Assembly: GCA_963700395.1 (NCBI GenBank)
Contig: CAVOXI010000001.1
Location: 682,001 to 746,000, forward strand
DNA: 64,000 nt
Origin: Prado023 sp963700395
GTDB taxonomy: Bacteria > Actinomycetota > Actinomycetes > S36-B12 > CAIYMF01
Reading direction: 5' to 3'
How positions within the stretch are numbered: position 1 is the first letter of the stretch; each line of letters starts with the position of its first letter. Positions 54,322-62,640 of this stretch are shown piece by piece. A program made the translations under genes and the position numbers. The notes below the pieces were generated by a model that made no database searches, was not told the origin of the DNA, and saw nothing but the letters and a program-made list of their open reading frames with translations.

Positions 54322-56511
54322 GTGCACGGAGCAGTGGAGGGCCTCAGAGGAGCTGTTGGCGACGGGGTCGCGTCGGTGACATCCATGTCCCTGGCCGCCG
54401 AACAGCTGCCCGACGCCTGGCCCGGCACCTGGAACCCACTGGGGGTCACACTCGACGCCGAGGGCGCCAATGTCGCTGTGTGGTCCGAGGGAGCCCATGC
54501 CGTGGACCTCTGCCTGTTCGGCGAGGACGGCCGCGAGCGACGGGTCGCACTCAGCGAGACGACCTTCCACACCTTCCACGGCTACGTGCCCGGGATGAAG
54601 GCGGGCGACCGCTACGGCTTCCGGGTCCACGGATCGTGGGACCCGTGGCGAGGGGACCGGTGGAACAGCGCGAAGCTGCTCATGGACCCCTATGCCCGCG
54701 CGATCGAGGGCGAGTACGTCCCGCACCCGGCCACTCGCGGGCACGTCGGCCACGATGACACCGTGCGCGACGACCGTGACTCCGCGCCCTACGTGCCCCG
54801 GTGCGTGGTCGTCGCCGACGACGAGTTCGACTGGCGCGGGGACGTCCGGCTGAACACCCCGTGGACCCAGACCGTGATCTACGAGGCACACCTCAAGGGA
54901 CTCACGGCACGGCACCCCGGAGTGCCCGAGGCGCTGCGAGGGACCTACGCCGGACTGGCCCATCCGGCGGTGATCCAGCACCTCACCGACCTCGGGGTGA
55001 CAGCTGTCGAGCTGCTGCCGATCCACCACTTCATCAGCGAGGACCACGTCCTGTCCCATGGGCTGACCAACTACTGGGGGTACAACACCCTCGGGTTCTT
55101 CGCGCCGCACGCGGCCTACAGCTCGTCGGGGAGCCGGGGCCAGCAGGTGACCGAGTTCAAGGAGATGGTGCGCGCCCTGCACGCGGCCGGGCTCGAGGTC
55201 ATCCTCGACGTCGTCTACAACCACACGGCGGAGGGCAACGAGCAGGGCCCGACCCTGAACTTCCGCGGCATCGACAACGAGGGCTACTACCGCCTGAGCC
55301 ACGGCCGGCAGTACGCCGACTACACGGGCTGCGGCAACACCCCCGACGCCGCCCAGCCGCACGTGCTCCAGCTGATCATGGACTCCCTGCGCTACTGGGT
55401 CACCGAGATGCACGTCGACGGCTTCCGGTTCGACCTCGCCAGCGCCCTGGCCCGTTCCTTCCACGATGTCGACATGCTCGGCTCGTTCATGTCGACCATC
55501 CAGCAGGACCCGGTCCTGCGGACCGTCAAGCTGATCGCGGAGCCCTGGGACATCGGCGCCGGTGGCTACCAGGTCGGGGAGTTCCCCCCGCTGTGGACCG
55601 AGTGGAACGACAAGTTCCGCGACTGCACCCGCGACTACTGGCGCGGCTTCGGCTCGCTGTCGGAGCTGGGCTGGCGACTGACCGGTTCCGCCGACCTGTA
55701 CGCCAGTGAGGGCCGCGCGCCGTTCGCGTCCATCAACTTCGTGACCGCGCACGACGGCTTCACGCTGCGCGACCTCACGACCTACTCGCACAAGCACAAC
55801 CTGGTGAACAAGGAGCACAACCGCGACGGCACCGACAACAACCGCTCGTGGAACCACGGCGTCGAGGGTGATACCGAGGACCCGGACATCAACGCCCTGC
55901 GCCAACGCCAGGTCCGCAACCTGCTCACCACGCTCCTGTTGAGCACCGGGGTCCCGATGCTCACGGCCGGGGACGAGATGGGGCGCACCCAGGGCGGGAA
56001 CAACAACGCCTACTGCCAGGACAACGAGATCTCCTGGGTCGACTGGGACCTCGAGGCCTGGCAGCGCGACCTGTTCGCCTTCACGTCCGGCGTCATCCAC
56101 CTGCGTCGCGCCCATCCTGTGTTCGCGCGGCCCTACTACTTCGAGGGCACGGCAGCCGATGCGGGCCACGCGAAGGACCTCGCATGGCTGCGCGGTGACG
56201 GCCGTGAGTTCACCGAGGTCGACTGGCACTTCAGCGACAACAGGATGATCGGCATGTACCTGTCAGGGGACCTCCAGTCGCGGGGACCACGCGGGGAGCG
56301 CCTCTCGGACGACCCGTTCCTGCTGGTCCTCAACGGCAGCGGGCACTCGGGCACGTTCCTGCTCCCCGGTGAGCCCTTCGGGACCCACTACCAGGTGGTC
56401 GTCGACACCGTCGGGGGATTCGCCGGCGAGGTCGGGCACACCCGGACTCATGGGACCTCGCTGCCGATGCCGCCCTTCAGCGCGAAGCTCCTGCGCGTCG
56501 CCAGGCGCTGA
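54322..56511 (+). CDS. glgX: Glycogen debranching enzyme GlgX
   Basis: GH13 isoamylase-type enzyme that removes side chains from glycogen. The protein has an N-terminal CBM48 domain (GVTLDAEGANVAVWSEGA), the barrel motifs DVVYNHT, the nucleophile Asp in GFRFDLASAL, the acid Glu in LIAEPWDIG, and TAHDGFTL. Length 729, full size. Starting at the GTG 54322 adds 21 residues to the ATG at 54385; I prefer it because of the promoter 6 bases upstream. Converges with the GH1 gene with only 2 bases between stops. Confidence 0.94.
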   Translation: MHGAVEGLRGAVGDGVASVTSMSLAAEQLPDAWPGTWNPLGVTLDAEGANVAVWSEGAHAVDLCLFGEDGRERRVALSETTFHTFHGYVPGMKAGDRYGFRVHGSWDPWRGDRWNSAKLLMDPYARAIEGEYVPHPATRGHVGHDDTVRDDRDSAPYVPRCVVVADDEFDWRGDVRLNTPWTQTVIYEAHLKGLTARHPGVPEALRGTYAGLAHPAVIQHLTDLGVTAVELLPIHHFISEDHVLSHGLTNYWGYNTLGFFAPHAAYSSSGSRGQQVTEFKEMVRALHAAGLEVILDVVYNHTAEGNEQGPTLNFRGIDNEGYYRLSHGRQYADYTGCGNTPDAAQPHVLQLIMDSLRYWVTEMHVDGFRFDLASALARSFHDVDMLGSFMSTIQQDPVLRTVKLIAEPWDIGAGGYQVGEFPPLWTEWNDKFRDCTRDYWRGFGSLSELGWRLTGSADLYASEGRAPFASINFVTAHDGFTLRDLTTYSHKHNLVNKEHNRDGTDNNRSWNHGVEGDTEDPDINALRQRQVRNLLTTLLLSTGVPMLTAGDEMGRTQGGNNNAYCQDNEISWVDWDLEAWQRDLFAFTSGVIHLRRAHPVFARPYYFEGTAADAGHAKDLAWLRGDGREFTEVDWHFSDNRMIGMYLSGDLQSRGPRGERLSDDPFLLVLNGSGHSGTFLLPGEPFGTHYQVVVDTVGGFAGEVGHTRTHGTSLPMPPFSAKLLRVARR

Positions 56512-56519
56512 GGTCAGCG
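56506..56519. other. Palindrome spanning the glgX and GH1 stop codons
   Basis: CGCTGA-GG-TCAGCG, a 6-base perfect inverted repeat with a 2-base centre, with the two opposing stop codons in its arms. Too tight to be an ordinary hairpin; it may act as part of a larger structure or be chance. Confidence 0.35.
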
Positions 56520-57890
56520 GCGGCGCTGCTGCAGGTCGCGCAGCCAGTGGGCGCTCGCCTTGGGCGTGCGCGCCTGGGTGACCGGGTCGACATGCACGAT
56601 GCCGAACCGCTGGCGCCAGCCCTCGGCCCATTCGATGTTGTCGAACAGCGACCACGCCAGATAGCCACGGACGTCGATCCCCTCGGCCCGCACGCTGACG
56701 ACCTGCGCGAGGTGGTCCTGCAGGTACTCGACGCGTTGCGGATCGTCACACACCCCGTCGATGACCACGTCGGGGCAGGCCATCCCGTTCTCGGCGACCC
56801 ACAGGGGCACGCCGGGCACAGCCTCGGCGGTCTTGCGCAGGGTGGTGCCCAGCCCGTCGGCGTTGACCTCCCAGCCCATCGTGGTGAGCGGTCCGCGCGG
56901 CGAGAAGTGCACCGGAGGGCAGCCGGGATGCGCCGAGACGTCCTGGGCGACCGCACGCTCTGCCGACTCATCGACGTGGACGAGCCTCTGCACCGTGTAG
57001 TAGTTCACGCCCAGCCAGTCCAGCGGTGCGCCGATGGCCGACTCGTCGGCACTGGAGACGAACGACCAGTCCGTGATCGCCGACGTGCTGGCCACGACGT
57101 CGGCGTTGATCCCGCGGCCGGCGAGTGCATCCAGCCACAGGTCGTTCTGGAGGCCGTCGATGTGACGGGCCGCCCGGAGCAGCACGGGGTCGTCGCGATA
57201 CTGGTCGTCAGGGAACGAGGGCATCAGGTTCAGGACGATCCCGGCATTGCGGGCTCCGGCGGCCCTCAGGCCCTCCATCCCCCGCGCGTGGGCCACCAGC
57301 AGGCGGTAGGCGACCTCCAGGGATTCCCCGGGCGCCTGCCGCCCCGGCGCGTGGATCCCGGCCGCGTGCCCCAGGAAGGCCGAGCACCAGGGCTCGTTGA
57401 GCGTCGCCCACGAGCCCACACGGTCACCGAGTCGTGACGCGATGGCGTTCGCGTACAGCCCGAACAGCTCGCCGGTGGCAGGCGTCAGCCACCCGCCCTC
57501 GGCGTGCAGCTCGCTGGGCAGGTCCCAGTGGTAGAGCGTGACCAGGGGCGTGATCCCCTGCTCGAGCAGTGCATCGCAGAGCCGGTCGTAGTGATCGAGG
57601 CCGGCCACCGAGATCGGACCGCGGCCCCCCGGCTGCACCCGGGCCCAGGAGATCGAGAACCGGTAGGCATCCACCCCGAGCCAGCCGAGCAGCTCGACGT
57701 CGGACTCCATCCGGGCAACGTGCTCGCAGGCCGGGTCCCCCACGCTCCCGTCCGCGATCGCGCCGGGGACGGCCGCGAAGTCGTCCCAGATGGTGCGCCC
57801 GCGCGACGCCGTTGCCCCCTCGACCTGCCACGCCGAGGTACCCACCCCGACCGTGAAGTCCTCCGGCAGGGCGGCGGAGAGATCGACCAC
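56514..57890 (-). CDS. GH1 family beta-glucosidase
   Basis: Cytoplasmic beta-glucosidase of 458 residues; no signal peptide. The acid/base glutamate is in TLNEP (Glu166) and the nucleophile in VAENG (Glu367), with QVEGA substrate contacts near 22 and NYYTV. It should split imported beta-glucosides such as cellobiose. The GTG at 57888-57890 has AAGGGA 6 bases upstream, lying in the end of the permease gene. Last gene of the SBP-permease-permease-GH1 operon. Confidence 0.95.
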   Translation of the reverse strand: MVDLSAALPEDFTVGVGTSAWQVEGATASRGRTIWDDFAAVPGAIADGSVGDPACEHVARMESDVELLGWLGVDAYRFSISWARVQPGGRGPISVAGLDHYDRLCDALLEQGITPLVTLYHWDLPSELHAEGGWLTPATGELFGLYANAIASRLGDRVGSWATLNEPWCSAFLGHAAGIHAPGRQAPGESLEVAYRLLVAHARGMEGLRAAGARNAGIVLNLMPSFPDDQYRDDPVLLRAARHIDGLQNDLWLDALAGRGINADVVASTSAITDWSFVSSADESAIGAPLDWLGVNYYTVQRLVHVDESAERAVAQDVSAHPGCPPVHFSPRGPLTTMGWEVNADGLGTTLRKTAEAVPGVPLWVAENGMACPDVVIDGVCDDPQRVEYLQDHLAQVVSVRAEGIDVRGYLAWSLFDNIEWAEGWRQRFGIVHVDPVTQARTPKASAHWLRDLQQRRR

Positions 57891-57893
57891 GTG

Positions 57894-58823
57894 CTATCCC
57901 TTGACCGACCCGGCCAGCATCCCGCGGACGAAGAAGCGCTGGAACGACAGGAACACGAGCAATGGGACGATCATGGAGATGAAGGCTCCAGCCGAGAGCA
58001 GGTGCCACTGGGACCCGCGGTTACCGGCGAGGTCGGCAACCCTGACGGTCAGCGGTGCCACCTCCGGACTGGCACCGAACGTGAGGCCGACGAGCAGGTC
58101 GTTCCAGACCCAGAGGAACTGGAAGATCGCGAACGCGGCGATCGCCGGCATCATCAGGGGCATCATGATCTTGAAGAAGATGGTCAGGTGGCCGGCACCG
58201 TCCACGCGGGCCGCCTCGACGAGCTCCTTGGGCAGCTCGCTCATGAAGTTGTGGAGCAGGTAGATCGCCAGCGGGAGGGCGAAGATGCTGTGCGCGATCC
58301 AGATCGGCCAGAAGGTGCCGGCGAGCCCGCCCTTGACGAAGAGGGTGAGCAGCGGGACCAGGGTCACCTGGATCGGGACGATCTGCAGGGCGAAGACGGC
58401 CACGAACAGGAACCTGGCCCCCCGGAAGTTCATCCAGGCGAAGCCGTAGGCCGCCATGCACGCGATGCTGATGGGGATGATGACCGCCGGGATCGTGATC
58501 ACCAGGGAGTTCACGAAGTAGGAGGCGAGGTCGGTGGTGCCGCCGAACAGGGCCTGCCGGTAGTTGTTCAGGGTGAAGGACGGGTCCTGCCACACGGTCC
58601 ACCAGCCGGACCTGCGGATGTCGGCAGCGGGCCGGAAGCTCGTGATGAGCAGGCCCAGGGTCGGGATCGTCCACAGGATGGCGATGACGGCGGCGATCAC
58701 CGAGGCCCAGACCGACTTCTGCCGCAGCGCGATGCTGGCCTCGGTCGCCTTGGGCGCCTTGGCCGCGAGGACCAGGTCCTCGCCCTCCGGGATGGTGTGG
58801 GCGGCGGGATTCAGGGCCGTCAT
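57894..58823 (-). CDS. Carbohydrate ABC transporter permease (MalG-type)
   Basis: Inner-membrane permease of 309 residues, six helices, with the EAA loop that binds the ATPase (ELVEAARVDGAGHLTIFFKI). Pairs with the next permease gene. ATG shares one base with the upstream stop (TGATG). No ATP-binding subunit lies in the window; actinobacteria often use one shared MsiK ATPase. Confidence 0.93.
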   Translation of the reverse strand: MTALNPAAHTIPEGEDLVLAAKAPKATEASIALRQKSVWASVIAAVIAILWTIPTLGLLITSFRPAADIRRSGWWTVWQDPSFTLNNYRQALFGGTTDLASYFVNSLVITIPAVIIPISIACMAAYGFAWMNFRGARFLFVAVFALQIVPIQVTLVPLLTLFVKGGLAGTFWPIWIAHSIFALPLAIYLLHNFMSELPKELVEAARVDGAGHLTIFFKIMMPLMMPAIAAFAIFQFLWVWNDLLVGLTFGASPEVAPLTVRVADLAGNRGSQWHLLSAGAFISMIVPLLVFLSFQRFFVRGMLAGSVKG

Positions 58824-59782
58824 CAGTTGGCCGCCTTCCGGAGCTGGGAGATGTTGTACGCGATGATCGGGATGACGAGGATGAAGAGCAGGACTGCCAG
58901 CGCCGCGCCCAGGCCGGCGTTGTCGTACCGGAAGGACTGGGTGTAGAACTCGTTGGCCACGACGCTGGTCTTGAACCGGCCGCCGGTCATGGTCCGGACG
59001 ATGTCGAAGACCTTCAGGGTGCCGATGGCGATCGTCGTGAGCACGACGATCATCCCGGGTCGGATGCTGGGCAGGGTGATGTGGCGGAACATCTGCAGCC
59101 CGGAGACCCCGTCGAGCTTCGCGGCCTCGATGATGTCGTCGGGGATCGCCTTGATCGACGCCGACAGCACGGTCATCGCGAAGCCTGCCTGGATCCAGAT
59201 CATGACCACGATCAGGAAGAACGTGTTCCACGGCTCTGTGAGCAGGAACTGGTAGGTGTCCAGTCCGAGGGACTTGATGATCTGGTTCGCCAGGCCGATC
59301 TGCGTCACCTGCGTGGGTCGGTAGTCGTACACGAACCGCCAGATGATCGAGGCACCGACCATGGAGATGGCCATCGGGATGAACACGAGGGCCTTGGAGA
59401 AGGACTCGGTCCGGGTGCGGTCGACCAGGACGGCGTAGATGAGCCCGATCAGGGTGGCGGCGATGGGCACGAGCAGCACCCAGATCGCCGTGTTGACCAG
59501 GACCCGCTGGTACTCGGGCTCGCGGAACAGCGTCAGGTAGTTCTCCAGTCCGACGAACGCGCTGCTGTCAGCGTTCTGGAAGGACTGCGTGATCGTGAGG
59601 ACCGCCGGATAGATCAACCCCACGGCCAGCATGATCATGGTGGGGACGATGAACGCGGCCACGGTCAACGGCTCCTGCGCCCGACCGCGGATCCTGCTGA
59701 TGACGAACAGCAGGACTGCGAAGAAGACGGCGAAGGTGCCGATGGCGAGGAACATCTGGAGGAACTTCTCAGGCGTCGTCAC
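58823..59782 (-). CDS. Carbohydrate ABC transporter permease (MalF-type)
   Basis: Permease of about 319 residues, with two N-terminal helices, then the transporter core and its EAA loop (DIIEAAKLDGVSGLQMFRHI). I chose the GTG at 59780-59782 because AAGGA lies 9 bases upstream; starts at 59800 or 59812 are possible. A stable hairpin separates it from the binding-protein gene. Confidence 0.9.
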   Translation of the reverse strand: MTTPEKFLQMFLAIGTFAVFFAVLLFVISRIRGRAQEPLTVAAFIVPTMIMLAVGLIYPAVLTITQSFQNADSSAFVGLENYLTLFREPEYQRVLVNTAIWVLLVPIAATLIGLIYAVLVDRTRTESFSKALVFIPMAISMVGASIIWRFVYDYRPTQVTQIGLANQIIKSLGLDTYQFLLTEPWNTFFLIVVMIWIQAGFAMTVLSASIKAIPDDIIEAAKLDGVSGLQMFRHITLPSIRPGMIVVLTTIAIGTLKVFDIVRTMTGGRFKTSVVANEFYTQSFRYDNAGLGAALAVLLFILVIPIIAYNISQLRKAAN

Positions 59783-59890
59783 AGCAGATGATCCTTCCAT
59801 CAGCCCGGGCACCCAGTCGCGCTGGCCCGGTGCTGTTGCGTGCGGATTGGGTGGTGCAAGTGCGCGCTGCTGAGCAGCGTGGAAGATGAA

Positions 59891-59924
59891 CTGGGGGGCC
59901 AGCCGTGATCGGCCGGCCCCCCAG
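59891..59924 (-). terminator. 10-bp hairpin between binding-protein and permease genes
   Basis: CTGGGGGGCC at 59891-59900 and GGCCCCCCAG at 59915-59924, a perfect stem with a 14-base loop, in the 155-base gap. In sugar ABC operons such hairpins partly stop or stabilise transcripts so that the binding protein is made in excess. Confidence 0.7.
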
Positions 59925-59937
59925 CACTAGCTGGCGA

Positions 59938-61305
59938 TCAGGACGTCGGCCAGGACTCCTCGATGAAGTCCAGCGTGTCCTGCGTCGACTTGCCGGTGAT
60001 CCACTCGGTCATGCCCGTCCAGAACGAACCGGCACCAACAGCGGCCGGCATCAGGTCGGACGCGTCGAACCGGAACTGGCTGTTCGGGTCCTGCAGGGTG
60101 TCCACCACGATCCGGGTCAGGCCCGTGTACAGCGCGGGATCGACATTGAGGTTCGCGCTGGCAATGCCGGTGCTGTTCTTGGCCAGGCTGGTCGCGTAGT
60201 CCGCAGTCGAGAGCCACTCCTGCGCGGCAACGACCTCGGGACGATCAGCGTAGGCAGTGATGAACTCGCCGCCGCCGAGGACCGGCTTGGTCGCCGGGTC
60301 TGCCGCGGGCAGGTAGAACGCGAAGACGTCGCCGTCCTCAGCCACGGTCGTGCCCTCGGGGAACTGCGAGGCGTAGAACGTCGCCTGGCGGTGCATGGCG
60401 CAGGTGCCGTCAAGGATGGTCAGGCCACCGTCCTGGAACGTGGTGGACGCGATCGACTTCACGTCGCCGTAGCCACCGTTGACGTACTTGTCGTTCTTCA
60501 GGATCGCGCCGACCTCGTCGAGGGCCGCAGCGACCTTCGGGTCATTGAACGGGATCTCGTGGTTGAGCCACTGGTCGTAGACCTCGGGGCCGTTCACGCG
60601 CAGCATGACGTCCTCGAGCCAGTCGGTGGCCGGCCACCCCGTGGCGTCGCCGGAGCCGATGCCTGCGCACCACGGCTTGTCGACCACGCCGGACGCGGCG
60701 ATGGTGTCAGACAGGGTCTTGAGGTCGGCCCACGTCGTGGGGATCTCCCAGCCGTTGTCGGCGAACATGCTCGGCGAGTACCAGACCAGCGACTTCATGT
60801 TCGAGCTGTTCGGGGGTGCGTAGAACACGCCGTCCACCGAGCCGTAGGACTTCCAGTCCGCCGTCCAGTTCTCGTCGACGTTCTTCTCCACCTGCGCCGA
60901 CGGCTTCTTCACCGAGCCGGTCGCCACCTGGTTGGCCAGCAGGCCGGGCTGCGGGATGAGTGCGATGTCCGGTGGGTTGCCGGCCTTCTCGCGCACCTTG
61001 AGCTGGGCCTCGAACTCCGAGGAGCCCTCGAACTTGAGGTTGGCGCCCGTGCACTCCTCGAACGGCACGAAGGCAGCCTCGTACATCTCCAGCTCGGGGC
61101 TGAGGATGGAGGCGTAGATGCTGACCTCCTTGCCGGAGAGGTCGCCGTACGCCGTGTAGTTGGCGCACTCGTCGGCCACTGCGGCAGACGAGCCACCATC
61201 CGTAGCGGCTTCATCGGAGCCCGACGAGCACCCGGTGAGGGCCAGCGCGATGCTGGAGGCCCCAGCAGCTGCCAGCAGCCAGCGTGAGCGGGGAGATCTG
61301 GTCAT
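59938..61305 (-). CDS. Sugar ABC transporter substrate-binding lipoprotein
   Basis: Family 1 extracellular binding protein of 455 residues. A basic N-terminus, hydrophobic stretch and lipobox LTGC (Cys near 26) mark it as a lipoprotein, followed by a Ser/Gly/Ala linker. The mature part has YDQWLNHEIPF, GGLTILDGTCAMHRQA and a C-terminal DFIEESWP typical of alpha-glucoside/cellobiose binding proteins. With GH1 downstream, beta-glucosides are the likely ligand, but this is inference. ATG at 61303-61305 with AGGAG 10 bases upstream. Confidence 0.92.
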   Translation of the reverse strand: MTRSPRSRWLLAAAGASSIALALTGCSSGSDEAATDGGSSAAVADECANYTAYGDLSGKEVSIYASILSPELEMYEAAFVPFEECTGANLKFEGSSEFEAQLKVREKAGNPPDIALIPQPGLLANQVATGSVKKPSAQVEKNVDENWTADWKSYGSVDGVFYAPPNSSNMKSLVWYSPSMFADNGWEIPTTWADLKTLSDTIAASGVVDKPWCAGIGSGDATGWPATDWLEDVMLRVNGPEVYDQWLNHEIPFNDPKVAAALDEVGAILKNDKYVNGGYGDVKSIASTTFQDGGLTILDGTCAMHRQATFYASQFPEGTTVAEDGDVFAFYLPAADPATKPVLGGGEFITAYADRPEVVAAQEWLSTADYATSLAKNSTGIASANLNVDPALYTGLTRIVVDTLQDPNSQFRFDASDLMPAAVGAGSFWTGMTEWITGKSTQDTLDFIEESWPTS

Positions 61306-61426
61306 AGAGATATGTCTCCTTGTGATGCGGGATCGGGGCGGGATACCGCCCTCGCGTGCAGCATTGCGCGTGCAGGGGGGCCCAGCAAAGACAAACGGGA
61401 TGCAAAAGCCATGCAAGTGATAACGA

Positions 61427-61450
61427 TTCGGTAACGGGGTTCTTACCGAA
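61427..61450. promoter_or_regulatory. Candidate LacI-family operator upstream of the sugar operon
   Basis: TTCGGTAA and TTACCGAA separated by 8 bases, a perfect inverted repeat in the 178-base gap between lacI and the binding-protein gene. The word CGGTAACG within it recurs (inverted) upstream of lacI at 62526-62533. The surrounding stretch is unusually A+T-rich and includes TTGCAT twice, 11 bases apart, on the minus strand. Confidence 0.5.
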
Positions 61451-61483
61451 CCGTCATATCGATGCCCTGACAGGGTCCCCGGC

Positions 61484-62506
61484 TCAGTTCCGGCCCCAGG
61501 CCCTCGGCCGCACCCCTGCCGGAGAGGCAGTCGAGTCCCGGACCACCAGGAGGGTCGGGACCACGACCCGCTGCGCCGCGTGGGCATCACCGTGGTGGCC
61601 GATGAGCCCCGCCAGCTGGAGCGCGGCCAGCTCGCCGAGCGTGCGCACGGGTTGGGCGACGGTGGTCAGCCCCATGCACTCGGAGATGTCATGGTCGTCG
61701 ATGCCCACGATCGACAGGTCCTCCGGGATGCGCAGTCCCAGCGACCGCGCAGCCGCCATGGCACCGAAGGCCATCTCGTCGCTCTCCGCGAACAGCGCCG
61801 TCGGACGGTCCTCCCGTTCCAGGAGGCCCAGGGCCACGCGTTGGGCTCCGCGCACGGAGAAGTCGGCGCTGACCTCGAGGTTCGGGTCCCAGGGCACCCC
61901 CGCCTCCTTGAGGGCCAGGAGGAACCCGCGCTTGCGCTCCGGCGGCGCGGTGAAGGGGATGCGTTCGAACGGCCGGCCCGACACCAGGCCGAGGCGCCGG
62001 TGCCCGAGGCCCAGGAGGTGGTTGGTGGCCGTCCGCGCGGCGGCGACGTCATCGATCTCGACGCTGTGCACCCCGGGCAGGGATGCGCCGAGGAGCACGA
62101 GCGGGATCCGCCGCTCGGCCAGCAGCGCGGCCTCGTCGGGCGCGGGTGGGACGTTCACGAGCAGGACCCCGTCGGCCTCCCGCCGGGGGATGTCACCCAG
62201 CAGCGCCCTGCGCCGGTCGTCGAGGTCGAGGAGCCGGTGGATCAGCACGACGATCCCCTTGCCCGCGAACGCCCGCTCGACCCCGTCGAGGGCGCTGGCG
62301 AAGTACCAGCGGTCGATGTAGGGCATGACCACTGCGACCCGGGCCCGGTCGGAGGCCGGCGGGGCGATCGTGTAGCCGAGCTGCTCGGCAGCCTGTTCGA
62401 CCCGGATGCGGGTCGCCTCCGAGATGGCCCGGTGGCCGTGCAGGGCCCGTGACACGGTGGCCGTCGAGACGCCGGCGAGCTCCGCCACGTCGCGCACTGT
62501 CGTCAC
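61484..62506 (-). CDS. LacI family transcriptional regulator
   Basis: Repressor of 340 residues: N-terminal helix-turn-helix (TVRDVAELAGVSTATVSRALHG) with hinge, then the periplasmic-binding-protein-like effector domain (VVMPYIDRWYFASAL, ALFAESDEMAFGAM). It is immediately upstream of, and transcribed in the same direction as, the ABC-GH1 operon, so it is the likely local regulator. GTG start with GGAGGT 6 bases upstream. Confidence 0.93.
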   Translation of the reverse strand: MTTVRDVAELAGVSTATVSRALHGHRAISEATRIRVEQAAEQLGYTIAPPASDRARVAVVMPYIDRWYFASALDGVERAFAGKGIVVLIHRLLDLDDRRRALLGDIPRREADGVLLVNVPPAPDEAALLAERRIPLVLLGASLPGVHSVEIDDVAAARTATNHLLGLGHRRLGLVSGRPFERIPFTAPPERKRGFLLALKEAGVPWDPNLEVSADFSVRGAQRVALGLLEREDRPTALFAESDEMAFGAMAAARSLGLRIPEDLSIVGIDDHDISECMGLTTVAQPVRTLGELAALQLAGLIGHHGDAHAAQRVVVPTLLVVRDSTASPAGVRPRAWGRN

Positions 62507-62524
62507 GGTCCACCTCCGCGCGGC

Positions 62525-62530
62525 ACGTTA
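62525..62530 (-). promoter_or_regulatory. Candidate -10 box (TAACGT) for lacI
   Basis: TAACGT on the minus strand, about 18 bases before the lacI GTG. It overlaps the CGTTACCG word shared with the sugar operon upstream region, so autoregulation is possible. Confidence 0.4.
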
Positions 62531-62627
62531 CCGCCCTGCGCCCGCGATGGCCTCCTCGTGCGTGGACCATGAGCGCGCAGCGTCCGGGCGGTCGCTCATC
62601 AGCAGGCACCGGGGTGCCCCCGGGTAG

Positions 62628-62633
62628 TAGCGT
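62628..62633 (+). promoter_or_regulatory. -10 box (TAGCGT) for leaderless glgE
   Basis: TAGCGT followed by 7 bases and the GTG at 62641. Confidence 0.55.
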
Positions 62634-62640
62634 CTCCGAG

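Noticed and set aside
61306..61483. Streptomyces-type CebR box
   Set aside because: No TGGGAGCGCTCCCA or close variant is present in the gap between lacI and the binding-protein gene.
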